A DNA stretch of 64,000 nucleotides, taken from assembly GCF_026914185.1 (NCBI RefSeq), contig NC_070566.1:5766001-5830000 (forward strand), in the 5' to 3' direction. Below the pieces are notes generated by a model that searched no databases, was not told where the DNA came from, and saw nothing but the letters and a program-made list of their open reading frames with translations. Of the stretch, positions 11,652-22,385 are shown in pieces (within the stretch, counting starts at the first letter, position 1; each line of letters opens with the position of its first letter). Made by a program: the position numbers and the translations under genes. Source of the stretch: Puccinia triticina. Its lineage: Eukaryota > Basidiomycota > Pucciniomycetes > Pucciniales > Pucciniaceae.

Positions 11652-12610
11652 ATAGCCATGTGAATTGTTGCAATCTCTTTTTCAACTCAGTGGCATCTTT
11701 TTCAAGCTCACTGCAAAGATTTGCTTGAGCTTAACCAAGCCTCTCTGGAGGAGAGCCCCGCAGGGTCTCTGTCTCACAGAGACTGCCAACTCAGAAGGGA
11801 GGACTGACTAAGTTTGAGCTTTGCTGGGTGTGCACCAATTGCCAGCAAAAAAATCATTGAGATTGTATATCAGAGATGAAATTTCCCATTTACATAGCAC
11901 CTGACAAGCCCAGGTGTTCCACTGGCTGGATTGCCTAGCTGGCAGAACAGATTCAACTAATTTGAAAGTGTTTTTGCAAGAGATCATGCTTTGCTATTTC
12001 ATATTTTGCTTTTTTTTAATTCCTCTTCATATCTCTCTCCATCATGCATGACTTTTGGTAATAATTACTTCGCCATGGCCACTATTTCATATGATGCCAT
12101 ATCAGCGTGCTTTGAATTGCAAAGGTCAGGGGCAGTTGTTTGCTCTATAAGTTGGAGACTGACTATTCACAGTCTAATTTATTGAGATCAAAACGCTTGA
12201 AGATTTGGCCTACACGGTGTTATCCCACCAAGCTCCATCCAATCCAACTGGTTAAAAGGAGTCACTCGACATAGGAACAATTGCAGGAGGAAATGGTGGG
12301 CTCAACCAACCCGGGCGCTGGAGCCCCACTCATCAGAAGCACAACAGCATCAGAAACAAGGAGGTAAGTATGTCTGCATCACCCTTTTTCCATCAAAGCC
12401 ATCCACTGATCATTCATAAAATTAGTTCTTTCAGACTTGGTTATCCAGGGCTTTCAAAACCTGGTCCAAAAATACCTTACATAAGATGATATTGACCAGC
12501 TTCCTGAAACAGAGCTTCACGCTGCTGGACAATCCCCGTTGATACTGTTAGAGTGTCTCTGGTGGAGACAAGGTTCCCAAGATTCCATAAACCATGTACT
12601 TAGACACTAA
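11652..12610. other. Non-coding; possibly old Copia-1 leader or LTR at the right edge
   Basis: No gene seen. Near the right edge, TGTTAGAGTGTCTC (from 12546) could be the start of the Copia-1 5' LTR. Once the inversion is undone, this side becomes contiguous with the Copia-1 gag leader now at 16582-17511. The LTR call is speculative because no second copy is visible. Confidence 0.35.
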
Positions 12611-12787
12611 GGGCCTGTACCATGGGCCTCAATTTTGAAAAATTTCAACTTTTTTTGCCCTGTACACAAAAATTGAAAACTAGCGGAGGGTTCAAATGTT
12701 GAAATTCTTCACATTTGGGCTCCAGCCTACATTTTTTCCAGGCTCAGTTTTTGTCCCAAGAAATTTTGAGGCAAATAAATTTGGAAA
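12611..12787. repeat. MITE, left half (right half at 17512-17552)
   Basis: This half begins GGGCCTGTACCATGGGCCTC after TAA (12608-12610) and ends ATTTGGAAA at the border of element A. The matching other end, GGGCCTGTACCATAGGGCAT, starts at 17512 after TTA (17509-17511, the complement of TAA). Undoing the 14708-17552 inversion places the two as inverted ends of one ~220-bp MITE with a TAA duplication, interrupted by element A/B DNA. Confidence 0.72.
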
Positions 12788-14707
12788 GGGTCAGCCTAAA
12801 TGCACTCCAAACTTTTACTTCATGCACTCAACATTTTTGGCTTTGGGGGGCCAGCACTACAAAAAAAGTTGGAGTGCCTTGATTTTGTACTCCCAAAACA
12901 TGGAGTCCCCAGATGGGCACTCCATGTTTATTGGAGTACACAACTGGGTACTCCAAAATTGACCAAAATAGGGGAGTGCAGCTAGATGCACTCCAAAAAA
13001 AAAAAATGGAGTGCAAGCCCAAGCACTCCACCTTTTCAGTGAAGGATTTTGGCTTTGCGCTCCAGCTAGCAAATACCAAATGGAGTGCATTGGGGTGCAC
13101 TCCAAGTCTCCTTTTTTTTGGAGTGCCCACAGCAATCACACCTCTCGATGACCGGTCTGGACCGGTCATTGAGGGGACTCACACGACCGGTCATCCAGAG
13201 GACTCATACCTCTTGATGACCGGCGCGGACTGGTAATCAGTCACACCTCTCAATGACCGGTGTGTACCGGTCAACAAGGGGAGGTGCTAATCTCGATGAC
13301 CGGTCTTTACCGGTCATCAAGGGGACTCCCACCTCTCAATGACCGGCGCGGACCGGTCATCAGTCACACCTCCCGATGACCGGCACAGACCGGTCATCGA
13401 GAGGACTCACACCTCTTGATGATTGGTCTGACCGGTCATCCAGAGGACTCACACCTCTCGATGACCGGTCATCACCGGTCATCAAGGTGAGTCACATTTA
13501 TTGATGACGGGTCAGACCGGTCATCAAGGGCAATAACACCTCTTGATGACCGGTGCATACCAGTCATCAAGGGGAGGTGCTACTCTTGATGACCGGTCAT
13601 TGAGAGGAGATGTTACTCCCCTCAATGAACGGCACAGACCGGTCATCGAGAGATGTGACTCACCTCGATGACCGGTCATCACCGGTCATCGAGTGTTATT
13701 ACCCTCAATGACCGGTCTGACCGGTCATTGAGTGGTGTGAGCTGGTGTGAGCCCTCTCGATGACCGGTCATCACCGGTCATCGAGAGGTGTGAGTCCCCT
13801 TGATGACTGGTCTGTGCCGGTCACCGAGGGGAGTAGCACCTCCTCTTGATGACCGGTCAGACCTACTGGTCATTGAGAGTAGCACCTACCCTCAATGACT
13901 GGTACACACCGGTCATCCAGAGGAGGTGTTATTCCCCTCAATGACCGGTCTGACCGGTCATCAAGGGATGTGACTCACCTCGATGACTGGTGATGATTGG
14001 TCATTGAGAGGTGTTATTACCCTTGATGACCAGACTGACCGATCATCAAGAGGAGGTTTTATTAGCCTTGATGACCGGTGTGACCAATCATCAAGATGTG
14101 AGTCCCCTCGATGACCGGTCTGTGCCGGTCATCGGGAGGTGTGACTGGTCCGCGCCGGTCATCAAGAGGTGTGAGTCCCCTCGGAGACCGGCACAGACCG
14201 GTCATCAAGAGGAGATGTTACTCCCCTTGATGACCGGCACAGACCAGTCATCAAGAGGTGTGATTTCCCTCAATGACCGGCGGTCTGGTACAGACCGGTC
14301 ATTGAGAGGAGATGTTAATCCGCTCAATGCCGGTCTGTACCGGTCATGGATATCAGGAGGATCAAGTGGGGTGTGTTTGTACATAGCCCGGTTGAAGTTG
14401 TAGGCAATCCAGCTCTGGCTGGAGTGCACAGTACTGCACTCCCCTTTTGAGGAGGAGAAATATCAGGAATGGAGTGCTGGGGGAATGCACTCCAATCTGA
14501 TGGAGTGAGACTCATGGGCACTCATTACATTTCCTGGCCACTGGAGTTCTTTGTGGTGCACTCCAAAGAGTCTTGAGTCCCCAGTTCTGCACTCCAATTG
14601 ACTTGGAGTACTCTAGTCTGTACTCCAACAATCATTGGAGTGCACACTCCATACACTCACTTTTGGAGTGCTTTTGGGATTTTTTTGGAGTGCATTTAGG
14701 CTGACCC
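12788..14707 (+). mobile_element. Hairpin-array DNA element, copy A
   Basis: Both ends carry the inverted repeat GGGTCAGCCTAAATGCACTC. Inside are two distinct subterminal zones rich in GGAGTGCA/TGCACTCC and GGAGTAC/GTACTCC hairpins (12795-13115 and 14410-14700), enclosing an ACCGGT palindrome array. The left zone equals, inverted, the right zone of copy B, and the right zone equals B's left zone. The immediate flanks, ATTTGGAAA on the left and TATATTTAT on the right, do not match each other; they match the flanks of B after the intervening segment is flipped. No transposase ORF; non-autonomous. The 8-9 bp duplications fit Mutator- or hAT-like mobilisation. Confidence 0.82.
13135..14346. repeat. 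ACCGGTCATC palindrome array inside copy A
   Basis: A continuous series of palindromes of the form CTCGATGACCGGT-n-ACCGGTCATCGAG with short spacers containing CACACCT, AGTCCC or GGTGTGA. Dozens of units, none identical in length. Open frames here are repeat-driven and not called as genes. Confidence 0.88.
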
Positions 14708-16290
14708 TATATTTATTGTGCTCATCTTTGTCCTCGATGTCTTTGAGTTCAGACAACGTAAGCACATCTTCATCTGTAAGTTCGCCATTGATATTGCCGA
14801 CGATTTCCTCCTCCTCCTCCTTGTCTGATACCGCTAATGAACACTCATTATCTTCAAAGCTTTCAACAAGATCACCTGGTTCATACTCTTTGTCTGATTT
14901 GTCTGACTCGGAAGCCTTGGGGGTGGCCTTCTGGGCGCGCGCAAAAGGCCGGAGTATAGCCTTGACAATAAGATTAAGGATATGTGCGAAGCACCGTATC
15001 CACTGTTCCTCACCTTTAAATTGCTTCCACTTGAGTTTTTCTAACTTGTCAATAATTGTACCGTTATTGGCCGCGTTGTCGGATACAATACCGCAGATCT
15101 AAGTACAGCAGCGGTCGTTTTTTAGTCGAATTAATTAGAGAATCCACAGAGAGAAAAAGAATTCATACCCGGTTTGTCAAGTCAAACTTCTCCACAACTA
15201 ATTGCACAATGCTAGCCAAGTATGCACCGGTATGTTGTTTGTGAAGTACAACAAAGTCAAGGAGCTTTGCAATTGGTCCGACATTACCGGCTTCATTGTC
15301 TGAGAGTCAATATATCACGGCCCCCATGACGTCAAATCCATTACGAGTCTGCCACGCATCAACCCCCAAGTACAGCGCCCCCTTGTGAGTCTGAATAGAG
15401 ATGAGGCAAGGCTTCAGTATTTTATTGAAACAGAATTCAAATGAATAAGTATGAAAAAAGGCACACCTTTAATTCTTGGCAGATCTGTTCCTGAATGGAC
15501 ACATATAACATGTGAATTGCGTTTGATACCATCTTGCAATTAGGGAGATGTTTGAGGATGGTTGGATGGAGGAGTTTCTTGAAGCTGAGGGATTCCAAGG
15601 CTGAAAATGGCTTGGCTTCCTCAACACACCAAATCACACACCTTTGCAAAACCTAAGGAGATACGACCGAGAGACGGCCGATCAGATGAGTGAGAAAAAA
15701 TATTAAGAAAAGGGAAAAACACCTGCCTCCTGCGGGTCAATATCTCCTGTGCCAGATACACCCACCTCTGCAAGCAACTTGTTAGCCAAGTTGTTTTGTT
15801 GCTTCCTCATACATTGGCCGGCATGAGCAAGCAGATTACTGCATGATGACTCATAAGCAGGTTGATTGACTGTCTTACCACATCTGATTGCTTCGCTTGA
15901 ATAGCTATGACTTCTGTTTGGTGATTAAAAAAAGAAACACTTACGTCTTACATCTCCAGGCGATCATCAGGCGCCTGAATTTATTGAGCTGTGCGGAAAG
16001 CTCTGGCGGATTGTACAAAGAGTATGCTGAACTGACTTGATTCCGAGAAAGTCTCTTCGCATGTTCTAGTACAAGTGGAGATCAAACTAATCAATATGAT
16101 GATCGATTAATCGCTGTAAAGAATACATAAAAAACTTACCAAGACGTTGCTCATTGGTCAGTTCAGATCCCCCTGGTGTGGCGCTTTGGGTTGTTGAGTT
16201 TCCATCATCCCGGTCGTCGTTTGAATCCTCATTTGGCTTATCATTTTTGTCTTCTGAGCGGTGTTTTTGGAGCCTCTTTCGGTGGTTCAT
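14708..16290 (-). pseudogene. hAT transposase, N-terminal part (inverted fragment)
   Basis: Read on the minus strand from ATG at 16290. It starts with a basic, low-complexity segment (MNHRKRLQKHRSEDK), then a segment with YNPPELSAQLNKFRRL and spaced Cys/His (WRCK, CSNLLAHAGQC) resembling the BED-type finger of this family. LHPTILKHLPN, LYLGVDAWQTRNGFD and VSDNAANNGT...WIRCFAHILNLIVKAI follow; these are DNA-binding and catalytic-core motifs of fungal hAT transposases. Introns separate the blocks. A TGA interrupts at 15309-15307. The frame runs into the border of copy A at 14708 and resumes, on the other strand, at 20538 beyond copy B. Codons across the two edges join without a shift when one TAAATATA is removed. 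Confidence 0.8.
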
Positions 16291-16581
16291 GATTCTGGAT
16301 ATTGGTTGGTTGGCTGTTGGGGATATGCTGTTGTTGCGGATATGCGGCTCAAGGATACAAGTGTCGGGGGATATGGGGTGGGTGGAGATTGCGTGCTGCG
16401 CAGCCGCGGGTCACAGGAACCTACATACATGGGCGGATGTCAGTGAGGAATATCCAAATACCCGCTGGATTCTCCCAGAAATCCAGACATCCGCATCTGC
16501 ATCCGCTAACCGCCTGCAGATACCTGCAGGTATGGGGCGGATACCCGCCAGCGGATAGTGGATGCAAAATGGCCATCTCTA
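14708..16581 (-). mobile_element. hAT element, 5' part with terminal repeat
   Basis: The 5' terminus, read on the minus strand from 16581, is TAGAGATGGCCATTTTGCAT. It matches the inverted 3' terminus at 22385 (TAGAGATGGCCGTTTTACAT). GC-rich subterminal CGGGTA/CGGATA repeats follow (16290-16560). It inserted into the Copia-1 gag frame; flanking CTCAAAGA (minus strand, 16589-16582) resembles TTTAAAGA at the other end, a decayed 8-bp duplication. Confidence 0.75.
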
Positions 16582-17176
16582 TCTTTGAGGCATTGATGAT
16601 ATTGCCAAGTGTATCAACAATTGTATTGCGCATGAGACTGGCAATGGTGGATGCTTCCTCCACAGACAAGATGGCAAAGTTTTACATCTTGTCTGTGAAG
16701 GGCTCTTGACAGATGAGGACATGACAAAGGGTTTGGTCAATTGCGGCCTCCCAGGACGGAAAATTCGTTCCCTTGTAGGCCAGGATTGGCTTTTGGGGGT
16801 TTAGCTGATGATGGACCTACATAGGTTTATTGAGAAAATTGTTCATTATCATCTCCTGGCGGGTGTGGTGACAGGAGACAACTGGGGCTTGGGCTACTGG
16901 CATCTGCGCTTGGTTGTTACGCAGTGCGGCGATTTCTTCACGCAGATCATGGAAGAGTTGCCTTGCTTGTTGCGGAGTGAGGTCGGGTTCCATGTTGTCG
17001 CTGGATGATGGTGATGAGGGGAGTGAGAAGGAGTTGGTGGGTGGGTTTCTGGATGTAGATGGTTGGTTCAGCAAAGCTGATCTTCTTTGTTTGATTTCTG
17101 ACTCTTGATTCTTCTTCTTCAGTTCTTCGTTGATTTTAATCTGACATTCCTTTTTCTTCTCAATCCAATTCATCAA
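16582..17176 (-). pseudogene. Copia-1 gag, N-terminal fragment (inverted)
   Basis: Read on the minus strand from 17176. A charged coiled segment (MMNWIEKKKECQIKINEEL) precedes MEPDLTPQQARQLFHDLREE. After a frame change and an in-frame TAA near 16690, EEASTIASLMRNTIVDTLGN and IINASK follow, typical of Copia-type gag in rust genomes. The frame meets the hAT terminus at 16582 and continues in the same codon phase at 22386 (TSPKDIFELL). The region between 16800 and 16690 is damaged. Confidence 0.6.
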
Positions 17177-17263
17177 ATGGCTGAAGGTAGGAGCGGGGAG
17201 ATGAGCAGCGCAGCAAGCAGGCTTTTAACCTATAATATGCCTCAATAGATGCAGGAAAATGGG

Positions 17264-17421
17264 ACCTGGGTGGAACAGTCCTGTTGCAGTCAGTCTCGGC
17301 ACTGACAAATCCAGCTCCAATCTTGGTGATAATTGCATAGTGGAATCATGTACTAACCTGGGCGGAACAGTCCCGTCGTGGTCAGTCTTGGCACTGATGA
17401 ATCTGGCTCCAATCTTGGTGA
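17264..17421. repeat. Direct duplication of a ~66-bp unit, 92-bp offset
   Basis: Two similar units (17264-17329 and 17356-17421) share ACCTGGG-GGAACAGTCC, GGCACTGA and GCTCCAATCTTGGTGA. They lie in the leader of the Copia-1 fragment and may be part of its LTR or 5' untranslated region. Confidence 0.6.
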
Positions 17422-17511
17422 GGAAAAGAGATTGAAGCCGGGCGCGGGTCCGACCAGGTTATGTAGTCTAAACCTAACCGGTTGATGATGACTAAGCACC
17501 AGTTAGGTTTA

Positions 17512-17552
17512 GGGCCTGTACCATAGGGCATGAAAATTGGAATTTTCCAAAT
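17512..17552. repeat. MITE, right half (left half at 12611-12787)
   Basis: Starts GGGCCTGTACCATAGGGCAT next to TTA and ends TTTCCAAAT at the edge of copy B. TTTCCAAAT is the exact reverse complement of the ATTTGGAAA that precedes copy A. Confidence 0.72.
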
Positions 17553-17610
17553 GGGTCAGCCTAAATGCACTCCAAAGAAATCCCAAAAGCACTCCAAAAG
17601 TGAGTGTATG

Positions 17611-17822
17611 CCATGAAAAAATTGATGTGAATAGGTGTCAGGTGACATTCAGTAAAATATGCTGAAATTCCAGTGGTACTCCAGCATTACTCCCCTTGAA
17701 TAACAATGACCCCTTTGTCATCATCAGAGGGTTCTACCACTTTTCTATCATTGTATGTTTGGAGTTAAGGTTGGAGTTAGCTTCACGTCACCTACCACCT
17801 AGTCCCCTCAGATTTTTCATGG
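17611..17822. mobile_element. Small MITE inserted in copy B
   Basis: This 212-bp insert is absent from the equivalent place in copy A, where the left arm runs straight through GTGTATGGAGTG. Its ends are inverted repeats (CCATGAAAAA and TTTTTCATGG), with TG repeated at both borders. No ORF. Confidence 0.65.
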
Positions 17823-18124
17823 TGGAGTGTGCACTCCAATGATTGTTGGAGTACAGACTAGAGTACTCCAAGTCAATTGGAGTGCAGAACCGGGGACTCA
17901 AGACTCTTTGGAGTGCACCACAAAGAACTCCAGTGGCCAGGAAATGTAATGAATGCCCATGAGTCTCACTCCATCAGATTGAAGTGCATTCCCCAGCACT
18001 CCATTCGTGATATTTCTCCTCCTCAAAAGGGGAGTGCAGTACTGTGCACTCCAGCCAGAGCTGGAGTGCCTACAACTTCAAACGGGCTATGTACAAACAC
18101 ACCCCACTTGATCCTCCTGATATC

Positions 18125-20190
18125 CATGACCGGTACAGACCGGCATTGAGCGGATTAACATCTCCTCTCAATGACCGGTCTGTACCGGACCGCCGGTCAT
18201 TGAGGGAAATCACACCTCTTGATGACTGGTCTGTGCCGGTCATCGAGGGGAGTAACATCTCCTCTTGATGACCGGTCTGTGCCGGTCACCGAGGGGACTC
18301 ACACCTCTCAATGACCGGCGCGGACCGGTCACACCTCCCGATGACCGGCACAGACCGGTCATAGAGGGGACTCACACCTCAATGATCGGTCACACCGGTC
18401 ATTGAGGCTAATAACACCTCCTCTTGATGACCGGTGATGACCGGTCATCGAGAGGGCTCACAAACACCTCTCAATGACCAATCATCACCGGTCATTGAGG
18501 TGAGTCACATCCCTCGATGACCGGTCAGACCGGTCATCGAGGGGAATAAGACCTCCTCTGGATGACCGGTGTGTACCAGTCATCGAGGGTAGGTGCTACT
18601 CTCAATGACCAGTCGGTCTGACCGGTCATCAAGAGGAGGTGCTACTCCCCTCGGTGACCGGCACAGACCGGTCATTGAGGGGACTCACACCTCTCGATGA
18701 CCGGTGATGACCGGTCATCGAGGGGACTCACACCTCTCGATGACCGGTGATGACCGGTCATCGAGAGGGCTCACACCAGTTCACACCACTCAATGACCGG
18801 TCAGACCGGTCATCAAGGGTAATAACACTCGATGACCGGTGATGACCGGTCATCAAGGTGAGTCACATCTCTCGATGACCGGTCTGTGCCGGTCATCAAG
18901 GGGAGTAACATCTCCTCTCAATGACCGGTCAGACCGACCGGTCATCGAGAGTAGCACCTCCCCTCAATGACTGGTACTGTCAGCCTCGAGCGCATGAAGA
19001 AGATACTTCATTGCGCCAAAAGGCTACTTCACTAACCCCTGACCAGAAGGTAACCACCTTACTGCGCCAGGAAAAGCGCCACAAAGAGAGCGAGCCAGAG
19101 CGCGAACCAGAGCGCGAACAAGGACGCGGTCAAAGAAAGTAACACTATCCTTTAAAACAGGCTAAGAAATCAGGAAGTCCGCAATGATTCACGGACCTTC
19201 AACTCAAAACAGGAAACTATTACCTAATAAGGGATTAGTATCCTTAAAACTGATAACATCTTCCATCTACGGCAATAAGTACCCATGCGCGTAGTACGCA
19301 AACCTAAGAAGTTCAAAACCAAGGGATCTCGCAACAAAGAGATCCCCAGATTATTAATAGACTTAGATTATTAAGATTCAATCAATCCACCAACCTACCA
19401 AGCCCAAGCAATTACGACTATAGGTCGTGATTGGGGCTTTTATATTCTCTCTCTCTCTCTCCTCGTTTTTCCCCATTCCCACTTCCCTCTTATTCTTCGA
19501 ACTCTTCTCCCTTCCCCAAACCCTTGCGCATTATATTCTATCCGTTGCGCGAACTATATCAGTTTCCTAAGTTGGTTATTTCTTACATTTAGCTTTATTT
19601 CTATTCATCGGTACATCACTTTAGAAACTACCGCTGACTGGTACGCACCGGTCATTGAGAGGTGCTATTACCCTTGATGACCGGTCTGACGGGTCATCAA
19701 GAAATGTGACTCACCTCAATGACCGGTGATGACCGGTCATCGAGAGGTGTGAGTCCTCTCAATGACTGGTGGTGACCGGTCATTGAGAGGTGTGAGTCCT
19801 CTCGATGACCGGTGGTGACCGGTTATCGGGAGGTGTGAGTCCTCTCAATGAACAATGGTGACCGGTCATCAAGAGGTGTGAGTCCTCTGGATGACTGGTC
19901 AGACCAATCATCGAGAGGTGTGAGTCCTCTCAATGACCGGTCTGTGCCGGTCATTGGGAGGTGTGACTGATGACCGGTCCACGCCGGTCATTGAGAGGTG
20001 GGAGTCCCCTTGATGACCGGTAAAGACCGGTCATCAAGAGTAGCACCTCCCCTCGTTGACCGGTACACACCGGTCATTGAGAGGTGTGACTGATGACCGG
20101 TCCGCGCCGGTCATCAAGAGGTATGAGTCCTCTGGATGACCGGTCGTGTGAGTCCCCTCAATGACCGGTCCAGACCGGTCATGGAGAGGT
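18125..20190. repeat. ACCGGTCATC palindrome array inside copy B
   Basis: The same kind of palindrome string as in copy A, inverted, split at 18978-19639 by a solo LTR. Units such as TCGATGACCGGTGATGACCG followed by its complement recur. Confidence 0.88.
18978..19639. mobile_element. Solo LTR (662 bp) inside the palindrome array of copy B
   Basis: A unique non-palindromic block interrupts the array. It starts TGTCAGC and ends GCTGACT (expected GCTGACA), with GGTAC repeated on both sides (18973-18977, 19640-19644), a 5-bp duplication as made by LTR retrotransposons. It contains a (CT)n run near 19446. No coding remnant, so it is likely a solo LTR left by LTR-LTR recombination. The last base of the LTR is mutated or the border is off by one. 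Confidence 0.7.
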
Positions 20191-20537
20191 GTGATTGCTG
20201 TGGGCACTCCAAAAAAAAGGAGACTTGGAGTGCACCCCAATGCACTCAATTTGGTATTTGCTAGCTGGAGTGCAAAGCCAAAATCCTTCACTGAAAAGGT
20301 GGAGTGCTTGGGCTTGCACTCCATTTTTTTTGGAGTGCATCTAGCTGCACTCCCCTATTTTGGTTAATTTTGGAGTACCCAGTTGTGTACTCCAATAAAC
20401 ATGGAGTGCCCATCTGGGGACTCCATGTTTTGGGAGTACAAAATCAAGGCACTCCAACTTTTTTGGAGTGCTGGCCCCCCAAAGCCAAAAATGTTGAGTG
20501 CATGAAGTAAAAGTTTGGAGTGCATTTAGGCTGACCC

Positions 20538-22171
20538 TAAATATACTTCTGATATGTGCCGTCAAACCCTTGCAAAGGTTGGTGTGAGACCACTATCCCT
20601 TGATCTTGTTTCAAGAAACGAAAAACTGATTTTTTTTCTCAGTTCCGTGCGATTGCGACTAAACTGAAGAAGTTGCCAAACTCTAAGGCCAAGTTCATTG
20701 AGATTTGCCGAGAAACTAATTGCAGGAAGCCGCACAACATCGAACGTGACGTCCCAACTTGCTGGAACTCCACATACATTCAAATCAAGAGCATCGTCAG
20801 ATGCCAGGAGGCAGTGGATGACTTCCCGTCATCATTTAGAGAGCTCTAGATGCCTCTCTAAATCCTAAATTAAGACACCCATCAAAAACTCAACCAGTGC
20901 ACATGAAAGTAATGAACTGTAGGGCTAGGAAAACATTTCCCTTTTTGTCAAAAATTAAGGATTTGGGTGTGTAAATTGAGATCTGGGAGGCTCCCAGACT
21001 CGACGGGAAGTCCTCCAGTGTAAGTTTCATATTGTTCTCCCTTTTTTGGGGGAAGACCACTTTGACTTAATTTGGAACCCATTGCAACACTCATCTAAAG
21101 CACAAGGACTTCGACTTGGCGGCTGACCTTGTGCAGGTCCTGAAGCCCTTTCACAATCTCACCCTTCAAGTATCAACAGGTGCCTTGGCTTGCATTGCCG
21201 AAGTCGTTGTCATGATTGACCAAATCACGGCCGTTCTTTCGAATGTGATTGCAAATGAAGATGGAGATTACCCACCTGCTTTACGGAACGCGTGCCGTGC
21301 GGGGCTTGGGATCACAAAAAAGTACTACTCATTGACTGACTGTTCTCCGATTTATAGAATCGCAATGGGTGAGTTTCTTTAGCAACTTGAAAACTTAGCA
21401 TTAGAATTTAAACTAATCAAAACATTTCCTTCAACTTCTAGTGCTCCATCCATCTTTTAAAGATGAGTATTTTAAGCTGGCCAAATGGCCACAGGAGTTG
21501 ATCACTGAGGCAATTGATCTCACCCGCGACATGTACAACACTTGGTATAAGCCTAGAGAAGCAACCTCAGCCGTAAAACCAGCAAAAAAAGCGCCAGCAA
21601 AATTAAGATGAAGCCTGTTGTTATAATCACTGACCAAGTTGGCTGATTTAATTCCCTCCAGCCAACTGGTGTTTTAGCAGGGCCCGGCGCGGCAGCTGTA
21701 GCCAGATCAGCCAAAACTTTATTGGACCCGTTGGATGCATGGCTCTGCGGCGGCCTGTTTTTGGATGAAGGCGCGCCGATAAACGGACTTGTGTGGTGGA
21801 CCGAGCAGAAGAGGAACGGAAATAATCACCACGGGCTCTTACAGATGGCCCTCGACGTGATGTGCTGCCCAGGTGAGATTAAGTAAATTATCCATGCTTT
21901 TTCTTTCTTCCTTGCTGACCCCTGTTTACACATAGCCACCACCGTCGATGTTGAGCGTACTTTTAGCTTTGGCCGGGACTATGTCTCCACCAGGAGACAC
22001 AAACTTGATCCAAAATCGGTAAGTTGTGGTATGGCCTTGTCGTTCTATTCAAAGAACAACAAGAGCAAACCTCTTGCTCTCCACGGATACCTTGAAAACC
22101 GCAAAGGTAAGACCAAGACCAAGACCAAGCAAAAGAGGTCTGCTGTAGATAGTGTGGTGACAGTTGAGTGA
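20538..22171 (+). pseudogene. hAT transposase, C-terminal part
   Basis: Begins in frame right at the border of copy B (TSDMCRQTLAK after the TAAATATA duplication), continuing the frame that stops at 14708. An intron of about 60 bases ends near 20640. Exon segments follow with KFRAIATKLKKLPNSKAKF, ERDVPTCWNSTYIQI and ADLVQVLKPFHNLTLQVS. The C-terminal dimerisation domain has WWTEQKR and PATTVDVERTFSFGRDYVST (about 21940-22000), the strongest hAT signature. Introns are plausible at 21369-21440 and 21875-21937. It ends with a Lys-rich tail and TGA at 22169. The split makes the gene inactive. Confidence 0.85.
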
Positions 22172-22385
22172 ACTTCTGTGACCACAGGTATGATTTAAAT
22201 AGTTATAAATATTATACAAGACCTGTTATGTGCTTAGCAGTGGGCAGGTATCCCCAAATACCCGTGCGGGTATCCGCGTACACAATTGTGTATCCGCCAG
22301 CGGATGCGGATGTGAAGAATTGGGGGAAAAGTGGCTTGGATACCCTCACACGTTTGGGTATCCGGATGTAAAACGGCCATCTCTA
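20538..22385 (+). mobile_element. hAT element, 3' part with terminal repeat
   Basis: The 3' terminus at 22385 (reverse complement TAGAGATGGCCGTTTTACAT) pairs with the 5' terminus at 16581. GC-rich CGGGTATCCGC repeats (22245-22370) lie just inside, as at the other end. Confidence 0.75.

Larger units (their letters stand above)
17553..20537 (-). mobile_element. Hairpin-array DNA element, copy B (inverted relative to A)
   Basis: Ends GGGTCAGCCTAAATGCACTC at 17553 and its reverse complement ending at 20537. Its right arm (20190-20537) is nearly identical to the inverted left arm of A, and its left arm to the inverted right arm of A. It is 1 kb longer than A because of a 212-bp insert (17611-17822) and a solo LTR (18978-19639). 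The outer right flank TAAATATA (20538-20545) is the reverse complement of the bases just right of A (14708-14715), so those two sites once flanked a single insertion. Confidence 0.82.

Noticed and set aside
12696..13236. Several overlapping ORFs on both strands in the GGAGTGCA hairpin zone
   Set aside because: They are mirror products of an inverted-repeat region and are repeated in copy B; no codon bias or family match.
14011..14403. 130-codon ORF across the palindrome array (and its relatives at 13.1, 18.1, 20.0 kb)
   Set aside because: The translation is a repetition of DDRS/MTG words dictated by the ACCGGTCATC repeat; open frames occur on both strands of the same DNA.
15056..15244. Plus-strand ORFs between 14.6 and 16.7 kb
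   Set aside because: The coding signal (hAT motifs) is on the minus strand; the plus-strand ORFs are shadows.
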